64,000 nucleotides of DNA from Clostridium brassicae (GCF_026738875.1 NZ_JAPQFJ010000002.1:62001-126000), one strand, 5' to 3'. Shown: positions 46,755 to 57,429, numbered from the stretch's first letter. The notes: generated from the letters alone by a model not told the origin. Made by a program: numbers and translations.

Positions 46755-48115
46755 TAGAAATGAAAAGTAATTTTGATTTAGTAAAAGATAATGAAAAAAA
46801 ATTATATTTAAAATATTTAGCCCCTGGTATATTTGGAATGATGATGCTAGCGGGCTATGTATTTGTAGATGCATTATGTGTCGGCAGGGCTTTAGGGGGA
46901 CCAGGATTAGCAGCGCTAAATGTAAGTACACCTACTGTTTCACTGATGTATGCAACAGGTTTTCTTTTTGCAACAGGCTCATCAACACTTTATTCTATAT
47001 TTAAGGGAAAAAATGAAGGTGATAATGCAAGAAAGGTGTATAGCTTGGGATTTATTAGTGCTTTATGCGTTGGAGTTATTTATGCCATTTTAGGAATTAT
47101 TTTTATTGATAAAATAGCATATTTTCTTGGAGCAACAAGTAATACTATTCATATGACAAAGCAATATATGTTAACTATTTTAGGATTTGCTCCATTTTTT
47201 ATATTAGATATTTTTATGAATGTTTCTGCAAGAAATGATAAAGCTCCTCATATTGCAATGTGTGCAACTATTGCATGTTGTTCTATAAATATTATATTAG
47301 ATGTACTATTCGTTTTTGGATTTAACTGGGGTATATTTGGTGCAGGGATTGCTACAGCAATTTCAACTGTAATAAGTTTTATAATAACATTTAGTTATTC
47401 GTTGAGTAAGAAATCGGGGCTTAAGCTAATGAAGTTTGTACCAAACATTAAAGACTTTTTAAGAATTTTAACTAATGGTATTAGTAGTTTTATTAGTGAA
47501 ATGTCAGTAGGTATTGTAACTATAGCTTTTAATAAAGTTATTTTAATGCAAATAGGTGAGATTGGAGTAGCGGCATACGGTATTATTGCCAATATTAACT
47601 TAATATTCTTCTCAATTTTTATGGGTAATTCCCAAGCAATGCAGCCTTTAGTGAGTATAAGCTATGGAGCAAATAAGTTTAAAAGAACTTTTAATTTTTT
47701 TAAGCTTGGATCAATTTTTGCTGTTACTGTAGGCGCAATATTTACATGTATTTGTATATTCTTTTCTTATCCACTATGTTCACTATTTGTAAATGATACA
47801 CACATTATAGCTGTTACTGCCTCAGCATTGAAAATACATGGTTTAGCATATGCTATTATGGGAATGAATTTATTATTTGACGCTTTTTTCTATTCGGTTG
47901 AAAGACCTAAATTTGCAGTAAGCATTTCTTTATCTCGTGCACTAATTATCGTTTTAAGTATGTTGTTTATACTTTCTAATTTATTTGGAAGTATTGGTAT
48001 TTGGATGACTGTACCAGTTACAGAGGTAACTACATTATTTATAGGATTTATACTATTTGTTAGATACAAAAATAAACAATTAGCATTAAACTTAGAAAAC
48101 AAACAAGCTGCATAA
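46751..48115 (+). CDS. MATE-family multidrug efflux transporter
   Basis: 454 residues and 12 membrane segments in two related halves. The first half has the MATE pattern (ALCVGRALGGPGLAALNVSTP ... LFATGSSTLYS), the second NSQAMQPLVSISYGANKF. It exports cationic drugs or metabolites using a Na+ or H+ gradient. It starts inside the MarR gene (ATGA overlap), so the two are translationally coupled. Confidence 0.93.
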   Translation: MIEMKSNFDLVKDNEKKLYLKYLAPGIFGMMMLAGYVFVDALCVGRALGGPGLAALNVSTPTVSLMYATGFLFATGSSTLYSIFKGKNEGDNARKVYSLGFISALCVGVIYAILGIIFIDKIAYFLGATSNTIHMTKQYMLTILGFAPFFILDIFMNVSARNDKAPHIAMCATIACCSINIILDVLFVFGFNWGIFGAGIATAISTVISFIITFSYSLSKKSGLKLMKFVPNIKDFLRILTNGISSFISEMSVGIVTIAFNKVILMQIGEIGVAAYGIIANINLIFFSIFMGNSQAMQPLVSISYGANKFKRTFNFFKLGSIFAVTVGAIFTCICIFFSYPLCSLFVNDTHIIAVTASALKIHGLAYAIMGMNLLFDAFFYSVERPKFAVSISLSRALIIVLSMLFILSNLFGSIGIWMTVPVTEVTTLFIGFILFVRYKNKQLALNLENKQAA

Positions 48116-48120
48116 AAAAG

Positions 48121-48172
48121 ATTCTAGACTTTAGACAGAAATTTTACTGTACTAGAGTTTAGAATTTTTTTT
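48121..48172 (+). terminator. Terminator after the MATE gene
   Basis: ATTCTAGACTTTAG (48121-48134) pairs with CTAGAGTTTAGAAT (48152-48165), with seven or more T after. Confidence 0.75.
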
Positions 48173-48285
48173 ATTATATTATAAAGATTAGAAGAATCTT
48201 TTCATATCTAAAGTAATTTAATTAATAAATTTATTTACAAATTAATTTTACAATGCTATTCTATATATAGAATAGGAGGATAAAT

Positions 48286-48810
48286 ATGACTCAAATAGAA
48301 ATAATCTTATTGTTACTTTTACATGACAAAGATTATTATGCATATGAAATTGAATCTATTATAGAACAAAGAAATATGCGGGAGTGGACAGAGGTAGGAT
48401 TTTCTTCAATTTACAATTCGCTGAATAAGCTTGAAAGAAAAAATTTAATAGACTCAAGATATGAAAAAGAATATGGCTCCCCTAAGAGAAAAGTATATTT
48501 TATAAAAGATGCAACAAGAGAAATTGTTAAAAAATATATTATAAAAATGTTAAGTGAGTATAAGCGTGATCCAGGCGAATTTGATATAGGAATGGCATTT
48601 TCCTATTTAATTACAAAAGAGGAATTGTATGCAGCATTAATAAATCGTAAAGAAAATTTAATAGAGAGAAAGAGTTTTATAGCTAAAAAATATGATAATC
48701 ATCCAACAGCTAAGCAAAGACCTCATATAAAAGCTTTATTTGAAAGACCTATAGCATGTATAGAGAGCGAAATAATTTGGATAGATGAGTTTATTAAAGA
48801 AGCTTTTTAA
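48286..48810 (+). CDS. PadR-family regulator
   Basis: 174 residues. The N-terminal winged helix (ILLLLLHDKDYYAYEIESII ... SSIYNSLNKLERKNLIDSRYE ... PKRKVYFI) is typical PadR, followed by a helical C-terminal domain (AadA-like/VirR-type) for dimerisation. AGGAGG precedes the ATG. The CMD-family gene 75 bp downstream may be under its control. Confidence 0.9.
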   Translation: MTQIEIILLLLLHDKDYYAYEIESIIEQRNMREWTEVGFSSIYNSLNKLERKNLIDSRYEKEYGSPKRKVYFIKDATREIVKKYIIKMLSEYKRDPGEFDIGMAFSYLITKEELYAALINRKENLIERKSFIAKKYDNHPTAKQRPHIKALFERPIACIESEIIWIDEFIKEAF

Positions 48811-48885
48811 AAATATATTTTTTACATGAAATATACAAAAACAATAAATAGAAAAATAATCTTATTATAAGGAGATGTTTTAAGG

Positions 48886-49203
48886 ATGAATAAACCTTTA
48901 GTTAGTAATGCATTCCAAACTTTTATGAATGAAGCACCAGAACATGCAAAAGTATGGATGGAAGTTGTACAAAAATTGGGTAATGTGAGTGGGCTTGATA
49001 AAAAAACAGAGGAACTTGCTTATATAGCTGTTTTAGCAGCAACAAGAATGGAAAGTGGTATACCATTTCATGTAAAGCAAGCAAAGGAAAAGGGAGCGAG
49101 TAGAGAAGAAATAATAAGTGCTATATTAGTAGGCTTACCTGCTGTAGGAAATATAGTAACCACATCACTTCCAATAGCATTAGAAAGCTATGATAATAAA
49201 TAA
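48886..49203 (+). CDS. Carboxymuconolactone decarboxylase-family protein without the CxxC site
   Basis: 105 residues with the AhpD/CMD helical fold (KTEELAYIAVLAATRMESGIPFHVKQAKEKGASREEIISAIL). In redox-active AhpD members the segment before HxxxA reads CxxC; here it is ESGIPFHVKQA, with no cysteine at all. So a peroxide-reducing role is unlikely and the activity is unknown. Preceded by AAGGAG. Confidence 0.85.
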   Translation: MNKPLVSNAFQTFMNEAPEHAKVWMEVVQKLGNVSGLDKKTEELAYIAVLAATRMESGIPFHVKQAKEKGASREEIISAILVGLPAVGNIVTTSLPIALESYDNK

Positions 49204-49603
49204 AGAATTTAAATAAGAGTTTTGAATTAAAATAGAAAAAATTTTTATAAAATAACAGGTACTAAAATTATTCTTTGTAATATAATAATATAGAAACAAT
49301 AAGTACTTTCTTAATTAGTATTACAATAATTAAACAATAATTAAGAAGCTATAGGGCTAAAAGGCATATATGTATAATGAATACAATATTAGGACAACCA
49401 TGAATTATATGAATTTAAAAGATAATTTTATACATCAATAAGAATCTATATTCCTATGATTTTCATTGTTGCTTAAATATTACAGAATATAGTAAATGTG
49501 TATTGAATGTTAGAGATTTGACTACATAGATAATTACTTTTCTATCGATACATAAAGATACTATATCTAGATGTAATATTTTTGAGTAAAGGAGCAAAAT
49601 ACA
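49204..49603. other. 400-bp intergenic region before a chemoreceptor gene
   Basis: AT-rich with no reading frame or strong hairpin. Only the AAAGGAG ribosome site of the next gene is clear. I looked for a SigD-type motility promoter (TAAA...CGATA) and found none with correct spacing. Confidence 0.4.
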
Positions 49604-51316
49604 ATGAAATTTCTTAGGAATATTAAGGTTAGAACGAAGTTATTAGGTGGGTTTACAATTCTAGCTTTTCTAGTCGTTCTAATAAGTTCAATAAGTATAG
49701 TAAGTTTAAAAACTTTAAATGATAATGCAGAAAAGATGTATAGTTATAATTTATATAGTGTAGATCAATTACATTTAATAAAAGAAAATTTACTTGAAAC
49801 TCGTTCTGAGATAATACAGTTAATATACGATAGAAATGTAGAAAACATAAGTAAAAGAATTAATAATATTGATAACTTAAAAAATAAAAATATAAAGCTT
49901 ATTGATACCTATGAAAAACTACCTCTTTCTACAGAGGCAAGAGAGATGTGGGATGAAGTTGAGAAACAAGTAGATTTATATACGGAAAGTAGGAACAAAT
50001 TAATCAAATTTGTTCAAGATGGTAAGTATGTGGAAGCAGAAAGTTATTTAATTGAAGCTACAAATATAAGAATAAAGATGTCAGATTCTTTGGACGAGCT
50101 AATAGTTAAAAATCAAAATATGGCAAAATTAGCTTATGAATCTAATAAAAAATCTTATTTAATGGTTACTAGAAGCATGTATTTAACTAGCATAATAGCA
50201 TTTATAATTGCATTCAGTATGGGAATTTCTATATCAAAATATATTTCAAATTCATTAAATAAAAGCGTAAAATTTGCTGAAGCCATAGGAAATGGAGATT
50301 TAACTGAAGAAGTAGATTTACAGAATAAAGATGAATTAGGTCAATTAGCTAATGCTTTAAATAAATCAAGAGATAGTATAAAATCTATAATTGAATCTAT
50401 TGTGGAACATTCAGAAAATATTAGTTCTGGAAGTGAACAATTATCAGCTACAGTAGAAGAGTTAACTTCAAAAATGTTAGAAGTAAATAAAAATACAAAA
50501 AAAATAGTAAAAGGAACAGAAGATGCTAGTGCAACAACAGAAGAAATATCCGCATCTATCCAACAAGTTACTTCAGGAATGGGTGAGTTAGCAGAAAAAG
50601 CATCAGATGGAAGTTTGAAAGCCTCAAGCATTAAAGAAAAAGCTTTAGATGTTAAAGAAAACGGATGTAAAGCCCAATATTATGCTAATAACATTTATGA
50701 AGAAAATCATAAAAACGTATTAAATGCAATAGAGGAAGGTAAAGTTGTAGAAGAAGTAAAAGTAATAGCAGAGTCTATATCAAATATATCTAAGCAAACA
50801 AACCTATTAGCATTGAATGCAGCTATAGAAGCAGCTAAAGCAGGCGAACAAGGAAAGGGATTTGCAGTTGTAGCTGATGCTATAAGAAAACTTGCAGAAG
50901 AATCTTCAGAGAATGTAAACAATATTAAAAATATAATTAACAAGGTTCAAAAATCTTTTAATAATCTTTCTGATAATGCAGAAAAATTATTAAGTTTTAT
51001 CAATAATAATGTAAAAGTAGACTATCAATTGTTAATAGATACAGGTAGTTCATATGAGAAAGATTCAGTATTTGTCAATGAAATGTCTCAAAATATTGCA
51101 TCAATGTCTGAAGAGATAAGTGCCACAATGGATGAAATATCAAAGGTTATAGTGGAAATAGCTTTAGCATCTCAAAGTGCAGCTTCTAGCTCTAACAATA
51201 TAATGATTTCTATTGATGAGGCTACAAAAGCATTAGAGCAAATAGCAATGGCATCAGAAGATCAAGCCAATATTGCAGAAAAATTAAATAATATTGTTCA
51301 AAAATTTAAGTTATAG
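49604..51316 (+). CDS. Methyl-accepting chemotaxis protein, four-helix-bundle sensor
   Basis: 570 residues: membrane segment 1 (about 12-32), an extracellular helical bundle of the 4HB_MCP type (33-185), membrane segment 2 (about 188-206), HAMP and a signalling domain whose hairpin tip is [38 protein letters not shown]. It relays ligand binding to CheA. No ligand can be read from sequence. The gene stands alone between terminators. Confidence 0.95.
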   Translation: MKFLRNIKVRTKLLGGFTILAFLVVLISSISIVSLKTLNDNAEKMYSYNLYSVDQLHLIKENLLETRSEIIQLIYDRNVENISKRINNIDNLKNKNIKLIDTYEKLPLSTEAREMWDEVEKQVDLYTESRNKLIKFVQDGKYVEAESYLIEATNIRIKMSDSLDELIVKNQNMAKLAYESNKKSYLMVTRSMYLTSIIAFIIAFSMGISISKYISNSLNKSVKFAEAIGNGDLTEEVDLQNKDELGQLANALNKSRDSIKSIIESIVEHSENISSGSEQLSATVEELTSKMLEVNKNTKKIVKGTEDASATTEEISASIQQVTSGMGELAEKASDGSLKASSIKEKALDVKENGCKAQYYANNIYEENHKNVLNAIEEGKVVEEVKVIAESISNISKQTNLLALNAAIEAAKAGEQGKGFAVVADAIRKLAEESSENVNNIKNIINKVQKSFNNLSDNAEKLLSFINNNVKVDYQLLIDTGSSYEKDSVFVNEMSQNIASMSEEISATMDEISKVIVEIALASQSAASSSNNIMISIDEATKALEQIAMASEDQANIAEKLNNIVQKFKL

Positions 51317-51324
51317 AGAAAAAT

Positions 51325-51374
51325 AATCCACATTCTAGATAAAGATAGACTAGAAATGTGGATTATTTTTTTAG
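51325..51374 (+). terminator. Terminator after the chemoreceptor
   Basis: AATCCACATTCTAG (51325-51338) pairs with CTAGAAATGTGGATT (51350-51364), then ATTTTTTT. Confidence 0.85.
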
Positions 51375-51624
51375 GAGATGATGTGCTATTATAAATCGAT
51401 ATTTTATGTTATATAAAAATCACCTTTATTTAGATGATAAGATATAAATTTTATAGTTGAATCTAGGGTGGTGCGGTTTTATTTTCATTTATAGTGATAA
51501 TTTATATGTGAATTTATGTAAAAACTAAATCATTATTGATTTAATGAAATAAGCATACCTATAATAGAAAATTTATACAAAATGTGATAATATAATATTT
51601 GAATTATAGGAAGGTGACGAATCT

Positions 51625-51975
51625 ATGAAGAGTAAAATAGAGAGTACAAAGAAAGCAGAAATAAATATGCATTTTTCAGAGTTTGAAGTGCCTCCAATGC
51701 AAGATGTATTAATAGTGGGGAAAAGAGCAGCAATTGGACCAGAGGCGGCAAGAAGAATGGTAGATATACTTTCTCCAGAGCAATATGAAATAATTAGAAT
51801 TGAACATGAATACATAGAGGCAATAGTAGTAAGAAAGTCTCTATTAAATATGATTTCCGAAGATAAATTTATTCCAATGATAATAGAGGAAGGAGGAAGT
51901 ATTGCTAACGAATCTATGATAATAAGAGCTCAGATAAATATAACTCTTCATGTTAGCAAATCTATAGACTTATGA
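51625..51975 (+). CDS. Small protein of unknown function coupled to a diguanylate cyclase
   Basis: 116 residues, soluble, mixed alpha/beta, with a conserved-looking core (VPPMQDVLIVGKRAAIGPEAARRMVDILSPEQYEIIRIEHEYIEAIVVRKS). No family is recognised. The stop overlaps the start of the CBS-GGDEF gene (ATGA), so the two proteins are probably made together and may interact. GGAAGGTGA precedes the ATG. Confidence 0.75.
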   Translation: MKSKIESTKKAEINMHFSEFEVPPMQDVLIVGKRAAIGPEAARRMVDILSPEQYEIIRIEHEYIEAIVVRKSLLNMISEDKFIPMIIEEGGSIANESMIIRAQINITLHVSKSIDL

Positions 51976-52823
51976 TACAAAGAATTGGAGAGATAGCAAA
52001 TAAAAGTTTTATGAAAGTTGACATTTTAAATGGAGTAAGAACGGCTCAAAAGTTTTTTTATGAAAAAGATATAGAGTGCTTCCCTGCTTATGAGGATGGC
52101 AAGCTGGTTGGGTTGGTTACAAAAAAAGAGCTAGTTGCTGCCCATCCCAATAGGATAATTATTGATGTTATGTCTCGTAAATATAAATGTGTAGATTATA
52201 ATACATATGTGTGGAAAGTTAGGGAAATATTCGATTTAAATAAAGATATAAATGTTATATTTGTAGAAGAGAATAATGATATTATAGGGTTTGTAACAAA
52301 TACAACATTAAGGATAGAATTAGGAAAACATATTGATTTGCTTACGGGACTATATAAGAAAGAGTACATGGTATATAATGCATATAATTTAATAAAAAGT
52401 GGACAAGACATGGCTATAATTTTTATAGATTTGAATAATTTTGGTTATATAGATAAAAAGTATGGTCATATAAATGGAGACAGGATACTAAAAGATATAG
52501 CGGAAATATTAAAAGAGAATACTCCTCTAGAAGCCTATTTGTGCAGATATGCAGGAGACGAATTTGCAATATTAACTCCTTATTGTATAAGTGATAGTAA
52601 AGAACTAGCAGAGGAAATAATAAACAGTATAAATAAGTTTGAATTTCCAAATAATATACCAGTTTCAGCATCAATAGGGATTACAGGTTGCAGATTCAAT
52701 AATAAAAAAACAGCAAATATACAGAAATTAATAAATCAATTAGTAAATGTTTCTAGCTTAGCATCTACAAAAGCAAAGAAGAATAATTGCTCAATTATTA
52801 TTGAAAATATGGATATAGCTTAG
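51972..52823 (+). CDS. CBS-pair diguanylate cyclase (GGDEF)
   Basis: 283 residues. Residues 1-115 form two CBS motifs, which bind adenine nucleotides. Residues 120-283 are a GGDEF domain with LTGLYKKEYM, IFIDLNNFGYIDKKYGHINGDRIL and the active loop RYAGDEF. A in place of the first G is tolerated in active cyclases. The inhibitory RxxD site upstream of the loop is absent, so product feedback is unlikely. It should make c-di-GMP in response to nucleotide level. Overlaps the preceding gene by 4 bp. Confidence 0.9.
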   Translation: MIQRIGEIANKSFMKVDILNGVRTAQKFFYEKDIECFPAYEDGKLVGLVTKKELVAAHPNRIIIDVMSRKYKCVDYNTYVWKVREIFDLNKDINVIFVEENNDIIGFVTNTTLRIELGKHIDLLTGLYKKEYMVYNAYNLIKSGQDMAIIFIDLNNFGYIDKKYGHINGDRILKDIAEILKENTPLEAYLCRYAGDEFAILTPYCISDSKELAEEIINSINKFEFPNNIPVSASIGITGCRFNNKKTANIQKLINQLVNVSSLASTKAKKNNCSIIIENMDIA

Positions 52824-52883
52824 ATTTGTTAATGGGTTATAATTACTATTAAACTGAATATAATAAAAATTTATTTGAGTCTG

Positions 52884-52915
52884 CCCAAAATTTTGATTTT
52901 GGGAGTTTTTTATTT
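52884..52915 (+). terminator. Terminator after the GGDEF gene
   Basis: CCCAAAAT (52884-52891) pairs with ATTTTGGG (52896-52903), then a T tract. Confidence 0.8.
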
Positions 52916-53039
52916 ATATATTTTTATTAAAATTTAAGATTATTTAGGTAATATGAGTGTTAAATTTAAAAGTGTAATGACTTATATGCATAGGCATTTT
53001 TGATTAATTTATGATATCATTGAAGTAATTTATATTTGA

Positions 53040-53163
53040 CTATGTTTTAAGAAATTGTAGATTTTCATTATAATGAACTCAACAATTTGAAACATAGAAT
53101 TAAGACTACTAAAGGAAGTTCTAAAAGAGTGTAAAAGACAACACTCTTTTAGAACTGAACCTT
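53040..53163 (+). repeat. Two-hairpin intergenic repeat, copy 1 (before the M42 gene)
   Basis: Hairpin 1 runs from CTATGTTT (53040) to AAACATAG (53097) with TTCATTATAATGAA at its tip. Hairpin 2 is a perfect 15-bp stem, GTTCTAAAAGAGTGT (53118-53132) with ACACTCTTTTAGAAC (53141-53155). Between them is the conserved TACTAAAGGAAGTT. It ends 22 bp before the M42 start. Other copies are at 55333 and 59702. Confidence 0.85.
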
Positions 53164-53185
53164 AAAACTAAGTGGAGGTAGAGGG

Positions 53186-54241
53186 ATGAGAGTAGAGTCA
53201 AAACAATTTTTAGAGGAATTATTAACAACGTCATCACCATCAGGAAATGAAGTTGAGATACAGAAAAAATGGATGACATATGTAAAGAATTTTGCACATG
53301 AAGTTGAAACTGATATAGCAGGTAATGTTATAGCAATTGTTAATAAAGACAAACCATTTAAAGTTATGTTAGCAGGACATTGTGATGAAATAGCTTTTAT
53401 GGTTAATTATATTGATAGCAATGGTTATTTATATCTTACAAAAGCAGGAGGAATTAGTCCCAAACTAGCTTTAGGAATGAGAGTAAAGGTGCTAGGTAAA
53501 AATAGGGTTATAAAAGGAGTTGTGGGAGTTAAGGCAGAGCATCAAGGTGGTGCTAAAGATGAAATTAAAATAGAAGATATCTTTATAGATTGTGGTGCAA
53601 ATAGTGAAGAAGATATTAAGAAACATGTAGAGATAGGTGACTATGTTATTTATGATTTAGATTATGAATATACACTTAATAATAATTTAATTGGAAGAGG
53701 GCTTGATAATAGAACAGGTGCTTTTATTGTAGCAGAGGTTTTAAGAAGAGTTTCAGAGATAAATGCAAATGTTTCAGTTTATGCTGTTAGTACTGTAAAC
53801 GAGGAAACAAATATGGGAGGAGCATATTTTGCAGGAAGCAATATACAGCCAACAATGGCAATAGCTTGCGATGTTTCATTTGCAACAGATTATCCAACTA
53901 TAGATAATAGGAGAGATGGTAACGTTAAGCTAGGGAAAGGACCTATTTTATCAAAGGGAGCACCAATTAATAAAAAAATCAATCACTTATTAGAAAATGC
54001 TGCGAAAGAAAATAATATACCTATTCAGTATGAGTTAACTCCAAGATTAACAGGAACAGATGCTGATAAAATCAGATTTAGTGGAAAAGGAGTGCCAGTA
54101 GCATTAGTATCCTTGCCTTTAAGATATATGCATTCACCTTCAGAGATTGTAAATTTAACTGATATTGAAAATGAGATTGAACTATTAGTTGCTACTATTC
54201 TTAAATTAAAAGGAAATGAAAGCTTAAAGCCTTTAGAATAG
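53186..54241 (+). CDS. M42-family aminopeptidase
   Basis: 351 residues. Metal ligands of the M42 family are visible: H in AGHCDEIAF, D in GRGLDNRTG, catalytic EE in VNEETNMGG, D in ACDVSFATDYP and H in RYMHSPSE. These enzymes form tetrahedral twelve-subunit particles that trim small peptides in the cytoplasm, often with cobalt or zinc. TGGAGGTAGAGGG precedes the ATG. The intergenic repeat copy 1 lies in its leader. Confidence 0.93.
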   Translation: MRVESKQFLEELLTTSSPSGNEVEIQKKWMTYVKNFAHEVETDIAGNVIAIVNKDKPFKVMLAGHCDEIAFMVNYIDSNGYLYLTKAGGISPKLALGMRVKVLGKNRVIKGVVGVKAEHQGGAKDEIKIEDIFIDCGANSEEDIKKHVEIGDYVIYDLDYEYTLNNNLIGRGLDNRTGAFIVAEVLRRVSEINANVSVYAVSTVNEETNMGGAYFAGSNIQPTMAIACDVSFATDYPTIDNRRDGNVKLGKGPILSKGAPINKKINHLLENAAKENNIPIQYELTPRLTGTDADKIRFSGKGVPVALVSLPLRYMHSPSEIVNLTDIENEIELLVATILKLKGNESLKPLE

Positions 54242-54310
54242 CTTAATATATAGATAGAACCCACAGATTATTAAGTACAATCATAAATGTTGAAAAGGAG
54301 CAATTAACTT

Positions 54311-55243
54311 ATGACGGGAATACTTTCAAATGTAATCCCCATAATATTATTAATTTTCTTAGGATATGTAATAAGAAGTAAAGAAATGTTAAGGGAAAGC
54401 ACATTAGAAGATATAAAAAAATTGGTTATAAATATATCGCTACCGGCTATATTATTTATGACTTTTGTAAATATGAAATTTAAAGAAGAATATTTTTTAA
54501 TAATGGTTGTAACTTTTGTTATGCTGGGAGTTTTTTATTTTGGAGGGTGTTTGGTTAATAAAATAAAAATTTTAGAGCATCCACTAAATCCATTTATGAC
54601 AACAACCTTTTGTTTTGGATTATTGGGAGTACCATTATATGGAACTGTTTTCGGTGTTGAAAATCTTGACAAGATATCTATATTTGGTGTTGGACATGAA
54701 TTGTTTATATGGTTAATTTATTATAATGTTTTAAAAATGAAGTTTAAAAATGAAAAGATTTCATTAAAAGTAATAAAAGATCTATTTAAATCACCTCTTT
54801 TATTAAGTGTATTTTTAGGAATTATTTTAAACTTATTAGGAGTGGGAATTTATCTTCAACAAAATCCAGTATTAAAAGGGATAAACAGTACAATTCAATA
54901 TATAGCAAATTTAGGGACACCATTAATTTTAATAATAATAGGATTTGATTTGAAATTTAATAAAAAATATATGAAACAGAGTACAATTTTTGTAGTTACA
55001 AGAATGTTTATAATATTAACATTAGGTTATGCTTTTAAATATTTAATAATAGACAAGCTTGTTAATCCAGAACCATTATTTAATTATGCATATTTTACAT
55101 TTTTAATTTTGCCTATTCCATTTTCGCTACCTATATTTGTGGGAGAATATTGTGATGAGTATAAGGAACTTGTTAATAATTCGGTAGTGTTATCTACAGT
55201 GCTATGCATAATAATATTTATAGCATTTATATTATTAATATAG
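54311..55243 (+). CDS. AEC-family (auxin efflux carrier-like) transporter
   Basis: 310 residues with about ten membrane segments in two five-segment halves. The pattern of small residues (LVINISLPAILFMTFVN; FGLLGVPLYGTVFG; LGTPLILIIIGFDL) is that of bacterial AEC permeases such as MleP/YfdV. Substrate unknown, possibly an organic acid. AAAAGGAG lies upstream. It follows the M42 gene by 69 bp. Confidence 0.9.
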   Translation: MTGILSNVIPIILLIFLGYVIRSKEMLRESTLEDIKKLVINISLPAILFMTFVNMKFKEEYFLIMVVTFVMLGVFYFGGCLVNKIKILEHPLNPFMTTTFCFGLLGVPLYGTVFGVENLDKISIFGVGHELFIWLIYYNVLKMKFKNEKISLKVIKDLFKSPLLLSVFLGIILNLLGVGIYLQQNPVLKGINSTIQYIANLGTPLILIIIGFDLKFNKKYMKQSTIFVVTRMFIILTLGYAFKYLIIDKLVNPEPLFNYAYFTFLILPIPFSLPIFVGEYCDEYKELVNNSVVLSTVLCIIIFIAFILLI

Positions 55244-55332
55244 TTTGTTTATATTATTTAATAGCTAGGTTATATATTTTAAATACTATAAAATTATAGT
55301 AAATATTATATTAAATGCATCTTTATATTTAG

Positions 55333-55485
55333 CTATGTTTTAATAAATTGTTGAGTTCATTATAATAAAAATGTAAATTTTTATTATAATGAACTCAACA
55401 ATTTAAAACATAGACGTAGGAATACTAAGGGAAGTTTATACTAGACTGGTTACATTCTTTTAAACGGAATCTTATATTTCTATTA
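55333..55485 (+). repeat. Two-hairpin intergenic repeat, copy 2 (before a chemoreceptor)
   Basis: Hairpin 1 (55333-55413) is near-perfect over almost 38 pairs, from CTATGTTTTAA to TTAAAACATAG, and longer than in copy 1. The conserved AGGAATACTAAGGGAAGTT follows, but hairpin 2 is degraded (GTTTA...TAAAC only). Confidence 0.8.
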
Positions 55486-55614
55486 ATATAAAGGTGCATT
55501 TAGTTTATCTGAATTTTTGCAAAATATTGATTTTTTTGAAAAAAGTAAGTATACTAAAGAAAATATATGCTTTATTATAACAAAATTTTACATTAATCTT
55601 CAAAATTCCAAGAA

Positions 55615-55653
55615 AGGAGTAGTTATCAAATAATCGATAACAAATATAGTATG
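55615..55653 (+). promoter_or_regulatory. Ribosome site set off from its start codon by a small hairpin
   Basis: AGGAG (55615-55619) is 31 bp from the ATG at 55651, too far by itself. GTTATC (55622-55627) and GATAAC (55636-55641) can pair and bring it to an effective 11 nt. This would be an unusual start-site layout. Confidence 0.45.
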
Positions 55654-57429
55654 AAAAGTATAAGTTCTAAAATAATTTCAATCATAGTATTATTAACTCT
55701 AACTCTATCATTTGTTTTAGTAGGTACTAGTTTCTATTTTATAAAAACGGCAAGTGATAAAAAAGTGACTCAAATAAGAGAACTTTTAATTAAAGATTAT
55801 GATACTTTAATCAAAGAACAAGTAACATCGCTATTGACTCAACTAGATGCCATAGATGCTAGGATTAAATCTGGTGAACTTACTAAAGAGCAAGGATTGA
55901 GTATAGCTGCTGATTTGATAAGAAAAGGAAGGTATGGAGATAATGGATATTTTTTTGCTGATACACTTGATGGAACTAATGTAGTTCTTCTTGGCAAAAA
56001 AGATGTTGAAGGAAAAAGTAGAATAAATCTCACTGATGTTAATGGATTTAGGATTGTAGAAGATTTTATTAATATAGCTAAAACTAAAAAAGAAGGATAT
56101 AATGAATATTATTTTCCAAAAGAAGATGGAGAAAAACCTCTTCCTAAAAGAGCTTTTGTAAAATTATATGAGCCTTTTGGATGGGTGGTTGGAACAGGTA
56201 ATTACATAGATGACATAGATAAAATAGTTATGGCTGAAAAAGAAAAAGAAAATACAAAATTTAGACAACAAGCAATAGTTTTTTTATTAATAATGGTAAT
56301 ACCTATAATTATTAGCATAATAGTAAGTGTTTTATTCAGTAAAAGTATAGCTAAAAGATTATTAAAAGTTACAAATCTTGTTAAAAAGACTTCTGATCTT
56401 GATCTAAAATACTATGAAGATTTTGAAGAAATAAAACTTTATAAAGATGAAATGGGTATAATAGGAAATGCTGTTGCTGATTTAAGAAGTGTATTAAGAG
56501 ATATAATAAGTAAACTAAAAACTCAATCTGAATTTATAAAAGAATCTTCAGATTTTCTAAAAGATTCAACACAAACGGTAGTAACTTCAATAAATGGAGT
56601 TAATGATGCTATGCTAGAATTAGCAGGAGGCGCTCAAAATCAGGCTAAAGATACTCAACAAGGGTCTATGAGACTAAATGAACTTGCAAATGAAATAGAT
56701 AATCAGGTTAATCTTTCAAAATCAGTAACTGATATATCTAAAGATGTTGAAACAGAAAACAAGACAGGCTCTTTGGCATTAAAAAACTTAATCTCTAATT
56801 TTGACAGTACAACTAAAACTACTGAGGAACTTTTTTATAATGTTGAAAATTTAGCTAACAAATCTGCTACAATAAATGAGATTGTAGTAACTATACAGAC
56901 AATTGCTCAACAAACTAATTTATTATCATTAAATGCTGCTATAGAGGCAGCTCGAGCTGGTGAATCTGGTAAAGGATTTTCAGTTGTAGCTGAACAAATA
57001 GGTAGATTGGCTGAACAAACATTTAATTTTACAGGTAAGATAGAAGAAATGATAGATGAAATTTTAAAGGAAATTTCTAAAACTAAAGAGAATATGTTAG
57101 ATTCTAAAGATGCATTAGAGAATTCTAGTAAAGTTATTTTAGATATGGAAAAAATATTTTTAGCAATAGATACTTCTATAAATAAAACTTTGGATGAACT
57201 TAAAAATTTAGGGGACAGCGTTCAGAGGGTAGATAATAATAAACAGGATGTAGTCAAAGTAATAGATGGAATATCTGCTATTACTGAAGAGTATGCTGCA
57301 TCTTCTGAGGAAGTATCTGCTACTATGGAAACCCAACTTAAGATGATTATTAGTTTAAATGAAAAATCTAAAAAGCTAGAGAATTTATCTAACGAGCTTC
57401 AAGAAATTGTTAATAAATTCAATTTATAA
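55651..57429 (+). CDS. Methyl-accepting chemotaxis protein with Cache sensor
   Basis: 592 residues: membrane segment 1 (about 8-28), an extracellular single-Cache domain (about 35-205; [31 protein letters not shown] and [15 protein letters not shown] are typical sCache_2), membrane segment 2 (about 208-230), HAMP and a signalling domain with tip [38 protein letters not shown]. sCache_2 receptors often bind small carboxylates. The start lacks a normally spaced ribosome site. Confidence 0.94.
   Translation: MKSISSKIISIIVLLTLTLSFVLVGTSFYFIKTASDKKVTQIRELLIKDYDTLIKEQVTSLLTQLDAIDARIKSGELTKEQGLSIAADLIRKGRYGDNGYFFADTLDGTNVVLLGKKDVEGKSRINLTDVNGFRIVEDFINIAKTKKEGYNEYYFPKEDGEKPLPKRAFVKLYEPFGWVVGTGNYIDDIDKIVMAEKEKENTKFRQQAIVFLLIMVIPIIISIIVSVLFSKSIAKRLLKVTNLVKKTSDLDLKYYEDFEEIKLYKDEMGIIGNAVADLRSVLRDIISKLKTQSEFIKESSDFLKDSTQTVVTSINGVNDAMLELAGGAQNQAKDTQQGSMRLNELANEIDNQVNLSKSVTDISKDVETENKTGSLALKNLISNFDSTTKTTEELFYNVENLANKSATINEIVVTIQTIAQQTNLLSLNAAIEAARAGESGKGFSVVAEQIGRLAEQTFNFTGKIEEMIDEILKEISKTKENMLDSKDALENSSKVILDMEKIFLAIDTSINKTLDELKNLGDSVQRVDNNKQDVVKVIDGISAITEEYAASSEEVSATMETQLKMIISLNEKSKKLENLSNELQEIVNKFNL

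Noticed and set aside
49539-49603. Possible SigD motility promoter before the first chemoreceptor
   Set aside because: TAAT and CGATA are present, but only 11 bp apart rather than the required 15 or so.
51464-51486. Sequence GGGTGGTGCGG resembling the T-box antiterminator (GGGTGGNACCGCG)
   Set aside because: The ACC needed to pair with tRNA is missing, there is no specifier stem or terminator, and the next gene is not an aminoacyl-tRNA or amino acid gene.
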